Shown piece after piece: positions 24,361 through 32,499 of a DNA stretch of 64,000 nt. Source of the DNA: Nitzschia sp. pyKryTriq1 (Eukaryota; Bacillariophyta; Bacillariophyceae; Bacillariales; Bacillariaceae); NCBI GenBank assembly GCA_956465555.1, contig OY101116.1, positions 2,108,001 through 2,172,000 of the forward strand, written 5' to 3'. The notes below the pieces were generated by a model. It saw nothing but the letters and a program-made list of their open reading frames with translations. It had not been told where the DNA came from and did not search any database. Numbering within the stretch: position 1 is the first letter of the stretch; every line of letters starts with the position of its first letter. Made by a program: the position numbers and the translations under genes.

Positions 24361-24618
24361 TCTACAAAGTAGAGTAGAAGAATGACTAGTCATGAGTATA
24401 GATCACCTGTTACTTTATATCGCCTTTGGATGCGGCAGCTCAAACCAAATAAATGATCATTATTTTACTCCAAGATTCTTCCCGGTTGCCAAACAAGCCT
24501 TCCGGTAGAAGTCGCTCCTCCGTCGGAGCCACCATAGACTACTACTACTACTACTACTGTGGCTTCTGCTGCTTCGTCGTGGTGTAGTAAAGGAGGACTG
24601 TCCGTCGTGGTGTCTCTA

Positions 24619-25141
24619 CTAGCCACTGCCACCACGACCACCACCACGACCACCGCCACGACCGCCGCCACGACCGCCGCCACCGCGTCCACGACCCCCA
24701 CCGCCGCGTCCTTGTGGTTCCGCCAAACGACGTCTTTCGCCAAACCCAAAGGGACTATCCACTACATCTTCAGTAAGACTTCCACCGCGAAGATTGGTCT
24801 GTGTGTTTTGTTGTTGGTGGGTATGATGAGGGACGAGCAAAAACATCAAAAAAGAAGGAGCATAAGCATGAGTCTTCTTTGTTCGTTGTCCGTCGTGTTG
24901 TACTACGTGTACTAGCTCAAATCGACGAGTATGCTTGGCGATCAACAAGAAGCAGGATTTCTCAGACTCATCCCCTCTTCACTGTCATACCAGCACAAGC
25001 AAGGACAGACGACAATGATAAAGCAGCACGACGACCACTCACTTGTTCTTGACCCTGCTGGGGACGATCAGCGGCCGACCCTGCTTCGGCGGAGGCCAGA
25101 GCAAATGCAGCGACTGCGACGGATGCTGTGTTGAGTTTCAT
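24619..25141 (-). CDS. small secreted Gly/Arg-rich protein
   Basis: My two-exon model: 25141-25043 and 24798-24619, with a 244-bp intron (GTGAGT...ACACAG) in phase 0, giving 92 residues. Exon 1 is a strong signal peptide (MKLNTASVAVAAFALASAEA, then GSAADRP). Exon 2 has an acidic stretch (SLTEDVVDS), then ERRRLAEPQG, then about 30 residues of only Gly, Arg and a terminal Ser (RGGG units). Diatom silica-associated proteins are cleaved at R-x-L motifs, and an RRL is present just before the Gly/Arg tail. A wall or silica role is therefore possible but only inferred. The intron is longer than its neighbours', and the tail comes from a repetitive tract, so transcript support is needed. Confidence 0.6.
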
Positions 25142-25538
25142 GGTGGTGATGCTTGCTATTATTGCTACAGTACGATACAAAAGTTGTTCACGTTTGTATT
25201 TTATGTGCTGGTGCTGGTGTCAAAAGTTTGAGGATAGAACTGTTGAGAATACGTTCAGACTACTACCGATAGTAGTTGTCCGGTACTGTAGTATCGGTGT
25301 GTGTTACTCTGCTGCTTTGCGAAATACCGGTAGGGAAACGCCTACCGGTATGTTGCTACTCCGAATATTAAGAACACGCGTTCTCTGTTCTCATTCGGCC
25401 AAGTATTTACAAGTGTGATACTGTGCAAGAGTTCCCATAAACTGTTCCGTGGGGAGCAAGGGCACAAAATTCCGAAATTCGCCACAGTCGCCCAAAAAAT
25501 ACATGGCGCACCTCGCTCCGAGCGATGTTCACCATTGC
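25142..25538. other. intergenic, no gene seen
   Basis: Contains TACCGGTA-type motifs near 25325 and 25345 and the sequence leading into a short dispersed repeat at 25539. Nothing coding is recognised. Confidence 0.5.
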
Positions 25539-25584
25539 CCTATGCACGAGGTAGTCGACAAGAATGATTGAAAGTGAAAATTAT
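25539..25584. repeat. 46-bp dispersed repeat, copy 1
   Basis: Identical over 46 bases to 57663-57708, both on the plus strand (CCTATGCACGAGGTAG through GAAAATTAT). It begins exactly where gag similarity ends. A shared CATTGCCC lies just to the left in both copies, offset by a 2-base indel. Confidence 0.85.
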
Positions 25585-26628
25585 CAGCTCCTCGCTGACG
25601 GCTCGACTCTTCGGTGCCGTATCGACGAGGCTTCCTAGGAAATTAGCTGCGGATTCGAAGCTGAACGCATTCGGGCTTGCAGCCACTGCGGTCCTCACAG
25701 TATTCACATGGCCATTGAGAGCTGAGGATTGTATTTTATCCAATAGCAAACGTAGCTTTGCCGCATCCGTCTTGGGTTCTCCGACTTCGTCGTAGATATT
25801 AAACATCGTCTGCATTTTTGCCAGGAAATTGGCAAAGGAAAGTGCGCGTTCTTCCTTTTAAAACAAGTTCTTTTCAAGTCTCTCAGCATCAGCGATCCGG
25901 CGAGTTTGATTTCCTTGTCCAGCATGATGTGCTCGCAGAGCCAGGATGTCCTTCCGACCGTTCTTGAAGTGCTTGACGCCCTTGAGCCACTGCTCTGCGT
26001 TCTCGCCAGTGGTATAACTGACCACAATCTGGTGTACTGTTTTCGAGTCTTGTTCGAACTCAGCGCCGGTCAGTGGGCATTTAGCAATACACTCCTCTTC
26101 AAATGTTGCATATGTTGCATCGGCTTGTGGAACCTCCTGCTCGCGTATCACATACAAAAGTGGTACATCATTTACACCCAATATCATTCCCAGCTGGTTC
26201 TCCAGCGCAGCAATCCACTTAATCCAGATCTTTTCCCCGGTCAACATGCCCGGTGAAGCGTTCTTGGCAAGTGTTTCATTGCTTTCCTTGCTTGCTTGCC
26301 GGATCCTGTCACGTTCGGCAGCTTGGGAAATTGCAGCCATGAATTCATCTTCATCCATGCCGTTGATATCTGGTTCCTCGTTGCATCGTAGCCGATCATT
26401 GACCCAGTGTGCTACTGCACAGATCCTATTGGTCCGCTTGGAACCAATAATTACCTTAGAGCCTGCTGGCTTTTCCTTCATGTCAGTCGCGAGCTCTTTA
26501 GCCCGCTTCTTATCGTAGACTGCAAAGGCTCTGAGGCCTTGTCCACGCTCTATTTCATTCCCTACTTTTTGGGCAGCACCGGCATCAAAGCCGATGTATC
26601 CCAATACTGTGTCAATAGGGTCGTCCAT
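25585..26628 (-). pseudogene. Ty1/copia (diatom CoDi-like) gag remnant
   Basis: One minus-strand frame from ATG 26628, 348 codons, with an in-frame TAA at 25858-25860 after ERLEKNLF. Reading continues in the same frame beyond it (KEERALSFANFLAKMQ and on). Residues such as KDILALRAHHAGQG, GENAEQWLKG and KLRLLLDKIQ are of the gag type I associate with diatom copia elements. No protease, integrase, reverse transcriptase or LTR is seen. The gag sequence stops at AVSEEL, where the 46-bp repeat starts. The fragment is dead through a nonsense codon and 3' truncation. The first 103 or so codons plus the leader recur at 36528-37010. Confidence 0.75.
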
Positions 26629-26801
26629 ACTTTTTGCAACTATGACGATGATCGGTCGTCACACACGTCCTAAGAATTTCCAAATTCACAAGTTCTGTCA
26701 GATTCTGACTAAAACTACCGATGATCTTGTAACAAGATATATACCACCGATGTACAATTACTCTGTATAGCTTTAGGCTAAGAGATTGGGTCTGATAAAC
26801 C
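26319..26801 (-). repeat. gag/leader repeat, copy A
   Basis: A 483-bp segment (gag start plus about 170 bases of leader) matches 36528-37010 with about seven substitutions and two 1-base indels by eye, roughly 98% identity. Both copies end at the same leader point (CTGATAAACC on the plus strand). Confidence 0.85.
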
Positions 26802-27109
26802 GAATAAATCTAGCCAAAGAGTGTAGGATAGTTGCAAGTAGTAACATGAAAGTTATGAAAGTATTACGACGACCAGCAACAAGCGATCGGCGACAGTCAT
26901 TATCAAATGACCCGACCGCTACTGGCCTGACTAATATGACCCCATCAATTCGCCCCGCCCGCCCATCGCCCACCCTCATCAATACAAGTAGTACTTGTAC
27001 CGCCCTGCCGTTTCATCATTCCTAGTCATTGTTCCTGACGGCACCCATTGAATATATTATGAATACATGCATTCAACAGAGTGCTGTATAGACAGATAGA
27101 CAGTTCGAT
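26802..27109. other. intergenic, no gene seen
   Basis: Unique-looking sequence between the gag leader and the nitronate monooxygenase start. No LTR end, terminal repeat or gene was recognised. Confidence 0.5.
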
Positions 27110-28219
27110 ATGAGTGGTGCCAAAGCTGCCGCCGTCTCCACACGGATCACATCCCTGTTTCAATGTCATTATCCGATTGTATTGCCTGGAATGTCATGGA
27201 TCAGCACACCGGAATTGGTGGCAGCCGTATCCAACGCGGGGGGCGTTGGTATTCTGGCGACGGGACCTCTCAACGCGAGCGAGACACGAGAATCGATTCG
27301 AAAAATCCGATCTTTAACCGACAAACCATTTGGAATTGGAGCGACTCTGTTAATGCCAGGAGCCACAGAAAATGCCAAAGTGGCGTTGGAAGAACAAGTT
27401 CCTATCATTAATGTCAGTCTCGGCAAAGCCGAGTGGATCGCGGAGGGTTTGTCGCAGTATGGAGGTAAAATGCTGGCGACTGTGACGAATCAGAAGCATG
27501 CAAAAGCAGCCCTGGATTCGGGAGCCGATGCTTTCATGGTGACCGGCCACGAAGCAGCGGCTCATGGTGGAAATGTGACATCACTGGTGTTGGTGCCTTC
27601 TCTCAGCGAAGACTTTCCTGATGTTCCGATTGTAGCAGCAGGAGGATTTGCTACTGGTAGGGGGCTTCACGCGGCTCTATCCCTCGGTGCCGACGCGGTG
27701 GCGATGGGGTCTCGTATGGCGGTCACCCAAGAAAGTCCGTTGGCACAGGCAATGAAGGAGGCCATTGTTCAGGCTACGGAACATGACACCGTTTATGGCA
27801 AGAATTTTGACGGAATCCCTGCACGCGTGCTGCAGACACCCATGGCCGAACAAGTGATGAAAAGTCGGCCCTGGTTCCCGGTGATATTGTACCGAGCCTT
27901 TGCCGCTGCTCAACAAATGAAAATTCCGCTTTGGAAAGTTCTTCCTGGATTGTTAACACAGTGGGACAAAATGTTTTCGGTCGCACAATTTGGAGCGGCT
28001 ACCGATGCCATTATGGCGGCCACTGTCGATGGCGATCTCAAACGGGGTGTTCAGTTTGTCGGTCAAAGTCAAGGTATGATTCATGACATTCCTACAGTTG
28101 ACGATTTGGTGCAGCGTATTATGGTTGAAGCAAGGCAGGTGCAGCAGAAGCAACGCAGCCGATTTGAGGAAGACGGCGAAGAAAATAGTGATGCCCAAAA
28201 CATCTCTAGGACAGCATAG
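27110..28219 (+). CDS. nitronate monooxygenase (2-nitropropane dioxygenase family)
   Basis: An intronless 369-residue FMN-dependent TIM-barrel enzyme that oxidises alkyl nitronates to carbonyls and nitrite. Family signatures are present in order: PIVLPGMSWISTPELVAAVSNAGGVGIL near the N terminus (split here as PIVLPGM and AAVSNAGGVGIL), PFGIGATLLMPG, GADAFMVTGHEAAAHGG (with the conserved His-Gly segment), PIVAAGGFATGRG, and GADAVAMGSRM for phosphate binding. No signal peptide, so probably cytosolic. The similar enoyl-ACP reductase II (FabK) is the main alternative and is hard to exclude from sequence alone. Converges with the STI1 gene, 41 bases between stops. Confidence 0.88.
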   Translation: MSGAKAAAVSTRITSLFQCHYPIVLPGMSWISTPELVAAVSNAGGVGILATGPLNASETRESIRKIRSLTDKPFGIGATLLMPGATENAKVALEEQVPIINVSLGKAEWIAEGLSQYGGKMLATVTNQKHAKAALDSGADAFMVTGHEAAAHGGNVTSLVLVPSLSEDFPDVPIVAAGGFATGRGLHAALSLGADAVAMGSRMAVTQESPLAQAMKEAIVQATEHDTVYGKNFDGIPARVLQTPMAEQVMKSRPWFPVILYRAFAAAQQMKIPLWKVLPGLLTQWDKMFSVAQFGAATDAIMAATVDGDLKRGVQFVGQSQGMIHDIPTVDDLVQRIMVEARQVQQKQRSRFEEDGEENSDAQNISRTA

Positions 28220-28260
28220 AAGGTGAAAAATGACTATAACTAAAAAGCGGGATCTCAACC

Positions 28261-29802
28261 CTAAAACTCGCTTTCAAATTCATCTTCCACGGCTGCCTCC
28301 CTGACAACAGCAATATCTGGAATGTCGTCTGTGGCCATTGGCATGACTGGTGCTGCACCTCCACCACCACTGCTTTTGAAAAATAGCCACTGCACTAGGA
28401 AGCCGAACACCAGAACCGAAACGACAATGATGATTTTCATCAAGTGCCCGCCCGTTTTAGAATCCACCTTCGTCCATACATCCTTTGCTTTCTGGGCACG
28501 TTGCATCATGCCGATAGCCATGTCTAATTTCGAATCATCCAATTCAGCAAACATTTCGACTCCCTTGGCCAGCTGTTCCTCGCCCATTCCAGAAGAGGCA
28601 GCGAATTGCTTCATCATGTCTGGATTTTCCTTCATCGTCTTGAGCATGTTCTTGAGCTGTGTCTTGTCCATGTTAGCGAGCATCTTTGCCGGATCCCCGC
28701 CGGCCATTGGATTGGTTGGGTCAGTTCCCGCCGATCCATTCTTGATTGCCTCCATTTGCTCGGGTGTCATGTTTTTCATCTGGTCCATGGCCATCTTCAT
28801 CATGTCTGGGTTGTCTGCCATCATACGAAATTGGGTAGCGGCCATTTTGATTTGATTGTTTGTCATGTGAGCCATTTGAGGGTTCATTTGACGAATAGCG
28901 TCAGGTGACATGGATTCAAACATATCCGCTTGTTGTCGAAGCTGTTCCGGGGTCATGCTGGCCATCATCTCTGCGGCTTTTGCCGCTTGGTCGGCAGTCG
29001 AGGGAGCGGCTGAGGCGGGCGTACCTGCACGAGTAGCACTGCTGCTACCGGAACTAGACGATGCACTTTGATGAGAGCTCGTGGGTGGTCGACCACCGGC
29101 AGCCATGGCTTGCTCTTGAGCTCGTTGGATCTCTTCGGGCGACATCTTCTTGATCTGTTCTGTTGCCATTTTCATCATGGCTGGGTTGGATGCCATCATT
29201 TCCATTTGATTGGCAGCCGCTTGTATCTGTGCATCTGACATATGTGCTAGTTGGGGGTTCATTCTCCGAATCGTATCAGGAGGCATGCTTCGCATCATCC
29301 GTGCTTGCTGTCGGAGTTGCTCGGGGTTCATGGTCGCCAGCTGATCGGCCGCTTGTGCCGGATTCACAGTAGGATTCGAAGACGACGGTCTAGTAGTAGT
29401 AGACCCAGTAGACGCAGAACTTGTCGTCGTCGTGGTGGTTGTCGTTTTAGCTTCTGCTAGCCACTGAGCGATTTTTTCGGGTGAGGTATCTTTTAAATTG
29501 GCAACCTTGGACTGTAGTTCCGACTTGTCAATTCCAGTGAGTTCCGTGTCCGAGGTGTTCTCCTTGAACTTCAAGATGGCCTTCAATTCTTTCACAGATA
29601 AACTATCTACCGTGCGACCCTCAAACGACAGATTCGAAACCTTCAAGGCGACCGACTTGGACAATTCCTCAACCAGAACATGCTGACGACCGTTAAAGAG
29701 ACCCGACTTGACAATGCCCACCTTGCCGTTTAAGTCGGGAGACTTCAACAAGCCTTTCAGGATCACCCGAGTTTCCACTGGAAAGTAATCTGGAGTCGAC
29801 AT
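28261..29802 (-). CDS. tail-anchored STI1-repeat protein
   Basis: I start at ATG 29802 (MSTPDYFPVET), giving 513 residues; the frame is open 44 codons further but that part looks like 5' UTR. An SH3-like region (VILKGLLKSPDLNGKVGIVK, as a KOW-type strand pair) comes first, then a SAP-like helix pair (LSVKELKAILK). Two long Met/Gln-rich STI1-type repeats follow, each with MTPEQLRQQA or MNPEQLRQQA, then RMNPQLAHM or QMNPQMAHM, plus a third partial repeat. One hydrophobic helix near the C terminus (IIIVVSVLVFGFLVQWLFF) predicts a tail anchor facing the cytosol. STI1 repeats bind chaperones or hydrophobic helices, so a role in membrane-protein targeting at the ER or plastid envelope is plausible. 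It resembles part of plant OEP61 but lacks an obvious TPR domain. Confidence 0.85.
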   Translation of the reverse strand: MSTPDYFPVETRVILKGLLKSPDLNGKVGIVKSGLFNGRQHVLVEELSKSVALKVSNLSFEGRTVDSLSVKELKAILKFKENTSDTELTGIDKSELQSKVANLKDTSPEKIAQWLAEAKTTTTTTTTSSASTGSTTTRPSSSNPTVNPAQAADQLATMNPEQLRQQARMMRSMPPDTIRRMNPQLAHMSDAQIQAAANQMEMMASNPAMMKMATEQIKKMSPEEIQRAQEQAMAAGGRPPTSSHQSASSSSGSSSATRAGTPASAAPSTADQAAKAAEMMASMTPEQLRQQADMFESMSPDAIRQMNPQMAHMTNNQIKMAATQFRMMADNPDMMKMAMDQMKNMTPEQMEAIKNGSAGTDPTNPMAGGDPAKMLANMDKTQLKNMLKTMKENPDMMKQFAASSGMGEEQLAKGVEMFAELDDSKLDMAIGMMQRAQKAKDVWTKVDSKTGGHLMKIIIVVSVLVFGFLVQWLFFKSSGGGGAAPVMPMATDDIPDIAVVREAAVEDEFESEF

Positions 29803-30240
29803 GATGATGGAGCTGGTTGGAATGGAATGAAACAGAAAAGGAGGAGGATTCTTGCAAAAGGTGGAAGTGCTTTCTAACTTTCTTGTGCTACGTAGCCTGG
29901 TCCAACTTGCGATGAATGATGAAGCACTCAACATCCGTCATCCGTCATTTTTATCCAAAACACCCGTTGACGTTTTCATCGTCGGTCGTCGGCGTTGCGC
30001 GCCGGGAAAGTTCAAGTCGAAAGTCTCGCTACTAGCTCGAACACGCAGAAACGATTCCAGATTCCTTTTAGACCACTTTGATTGCCTTTTCCCGAGTCTT
30101 ATTTACCGCTGGTGGCGCTCGCGGTGACGAAAAAGATCCCTCGCCAACAAAAAGTCGAAATCCAAAACAATGGGCAATGGCATCACATCCGCAAACTCTC
30201 TACTCGTATCTGCGTCTCCTTTCAAGTCATTTTCACATTC
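29803..30240. other. divergent intergenic region
   Basis: Between the STI1 gene (leftward) and the FMN reductase gene (rightward); likely both promoters. No other gene seen. Confidence 0.5.
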
Positions 30241-31014
30241 ATGGAAATAATGTTGGCATTTAAGACATCGTCACCGAGGATGGCTTCACGACAACAAAGA
30301 AATCGCGTTATGCTGTACATGATGATGTACTGTTCCTCATTTTCTTCTAACGGCAGCAGCCAAGCCCTCCAAATTGCATTGATCTCGGGGAGTACGAGAA
30401 CTTCCGGTCCTCCGCGACCGATATTGGGACCACGAGTGCTAAATTTTATCACAGATTCTTTGAAAGAACGGGGACACATCGTCACAGTGATTGACCCACG
30501 ACAATTTCCGTTGCTGGAAAAACCTCAATTTTGCTATTCCAAGAGCCAAGTTCCGCCATTCCTTCAAGACGCACACTCCATTTTAAATGATGCAGACGCT
30601 TACGTTTGTGTGACACCCGAATACAATCACGCTCCATCTCCTGCCTTGGTCAATGTTTTGAACCATTTTGGGTCCAGCACTTTTTCGTTCAAACCCTCTG
30701 CGATCGTGTCCTATTCCGCTGGTCAGTGGGGTGGAACACGAGCGGCGGTTGCCTTGCGGCCGATTCTTAGCGAATTGGGATGTCTACCTGTTTCCGCAAT
30801 GATTCATCTTCCCAAGGTGCAAGAAGTATTGGATGATAATGGGATTCCCATCCAAGGGGATCCTGAAGAATGGAAGGGGTACTGTCATCGATGTTTTTCA
30901 CAATTGGAATGGTGGGGCACTGCAGCAAAAGAACACCGTGACAAGGAGGATCCATTTGAAGAGTCTCCATCCTTTCAGTCCAGCCCTTCGCAACGCAACG
31001 CTCCTCAAAAGTAG
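30241..31014 (+). CDS. NAD(P)H-dependent FMN reductase family flavoprotein
   Basis: From ATG 30241 the protein has 257 residues; ATG 30280 is an alternative (244). The flavodoxin-like fold is clear: strand 1 and phosphate loop LQIALISGSTRTSG, VTVIDPRQFPLL, then the family signature YVCVTPEYNHAPSPALVNVL, then AIVSYSAGQWGGTRAAVALRPIL. Members reduce FMN, quinones, azo dyes or chromate. The C terminus is polar. The N terminus before the fold is Met/Ser-rich and of unclear targeting value. No introns or operon-like neighbours. Confidence 0.9.
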   Translation: MEIMLAFKTSSPRMASRQQRNRVMLYMMMYCSSFSSNGSSQALQIALISGSTRTSGPPRPILGPRVLNFITDSLKERGHIVTVIDPRQFPLLEKPQFCYSKSQVPPFLQDAHSILNDADAYVCVTPEYNHAPSPALVNVLNHFGSSTFSFKPSAIVSYSAGQWGGTRAAVALRPILSELGCLPVSAMIHLPKVQEVLDDNGIPIQGDPEEWKGYCHRCFSQLEWWGTAAKEHRDKEDPFEESPSFQSSPSQRNAPQK

Positions 31015-31437
31015 GGTCGTCCTGTAAGAACAAGTGGTACAGTTTACAGTTATCATAATAGGGAGCAGACGCCAACAAAGGGTGGAAAAAACTAGCGTAT
31101 GACGTGTAGTCCAACATTTTTGAATGTCTCTGTTCAGTGTCTTTTACTTGATTGGTGAAATGGAGATACTACTACTGGAGTACTTTTGAGAGAAGGAGTT
31201 TCAAGCAAGTTGGGCGGGCATGATCTGAATTCTGAATACCGAAAGATCGGTCCCTGGTCGAGCAGTCGTCGTTCTCGCTCGAGATACCGGTACAAGTACC
31301 TGGTACTGGTAGGAGGTGGGGGGAGACGCCCCGCCCGGTCGTGAGCAGTAGGAGTCGTCGTGCGGGCGAGCGCGTAACAGAGAACACAGTAAATAGGAAA
31401 TGCTGCATTCAATTATTCGCCGGACACAACATGGTGG
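31015..31437. other. intergenic, no gene seen
   Basis: Contains a TACCGGTACAAG motif near 31285 and a GC-rich stretch just before the recombinase fragment. No gene recognised. Confidence 0.5.
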
Positions 31438-31707
31438 GTGCGGTCGAGAGAAGGGAAAGGTGTAGTGACAGATCGTCACCTCACCACTCGCCTCCGTGTT
31501 CACGCCGTCGCCCAAGGCCTGGACGTTGACGTTTCGATCGGCGGCCTCCGTGCCACCGGCGCCACGGCCCCCCTCAACGCCAAGACAAGTATTACCCTCA
31601 TCAAACTCATCGGTCGCTGGCGCTCCGATGAAGTGATGCGCTACCTACACACCCAATCTCAAGTGTCTGCGCCTCTAGCGCATCAAATGTTGGAACACCT
31701 CCGCTAA
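31438..31707 (+). pseudogene. tyrosine recombinase C-terminal fragment
   Basis: A short frame (about 89 codons, no ATG at its start) encodes the last part of a tyrosine recombinase: LRATGAT (box II arginine), LIKLIGRW, and DEVMRYLHTQ, whose Tyr is in the usual nucleophile position. The residue expected to be His three places before the box II Arg is Gly (GGLRATGAT), and no catalytic domain is found upstream. It is probably a decayed piece of a Crypton- or DIRS-like element or another integrase family that is common in algae. Its element ends are not visible. Confidence 0.65.
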
Positions 31708-32499
31708 CCCCACCTACCACCCTGCCTACGGCCAACGGGATCCAGACTCAAAAGTCTCGGGAGGCACGGCTAGTAAACGACGCCATTGCCAATATCACTG
31801 AGCTACTGATAGTAGAGATTCTGCAGTTCTCTTTGACCGGTCACCTTCACTCTTCTCCAACAAAGCCGCGCCCTCGATTTGCCGAATCATCATCATCATT
31901 CTTCACCGGGCCAAATCATCGTCTTGCCATCCGTCAGTCAGGCGGAGGCCTGACAGACAAGAAACTAGTTCTGTCTCCGTCTGTCTTACTCACGAAACAC
32001 GCTCGCGCATGGATCTATGCCTACACGTTGAACCCCGTAGGAATCCTACGTGAGGTTGATCGCAGTACCGCAGGTGCAGTACAAGTACAGTACCAGGTAC
32101 TGTACCATTACGTACCACCACTACGAGTACTGGTACCAGGTACTGACTGCGTTTCGGCATGGCGGGTAATTTGGGTCACAAACGCGTACCGGTATTATGT
32201 AAGAGCATCATCGGCGCAAACAACCCACAACGCACTCAGGAGGAGCGAGTAGTAGCAAGTAGCAAGTAGCAAGACACTCTGATGATTCCGGTCTTATTCT
32301 TATTTTTTGCCGACCACAGCCCAGCATCCAAGCAATACCCAACCTATCGTTGCACAAGCATAGTGACTATCGCGATTGTGGGTCTGGCAAAGTTTTGACC
32401 TAGGTGTAAAAGGCGTTTGCGGCTCAACGAAGGCGACAGTTGTTTTCAAGGCAACCAAACAAGCTTCCTCATCCGAAGTTTTGGATCCATCGGCTCAAA
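31708..32499. other. intergenic with GTAC palindromes
   Basis: No gene seen. It includes a strong inverted repeat at 32085-32105, further GTACTGGTACCAGGTAC-type words near 32127-32144, and TACCGGTA near 32187. The last bases are the 5' UTR of the 32500 gene. Confidence 0.5.
32085..32105. repeat. perfect 10-bp inverted repeat
   Basis: Arms GTACAGTACC and GGTACTGTAC flank a single A. Part of a larger GTAC-rich patch. No downstream T run, so it does not look like a terminator. Confidence 0.85.

Noticed and set aside
24465-24749. Val/Ala-rich frame on the minus strand and Thr/Ala-rich frame on the plus strand
   Set aside because: Both are other-frame readings of the Gly/Arg repeat tract. The RGG frame has a joined signal peptide and is preferred.
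29803-29934. Longer N terminus for the STI1 protein
   Set aside because: The extra 44 codons lack conservation-like features, and MSTPDYFP directly precedes the folded domain.
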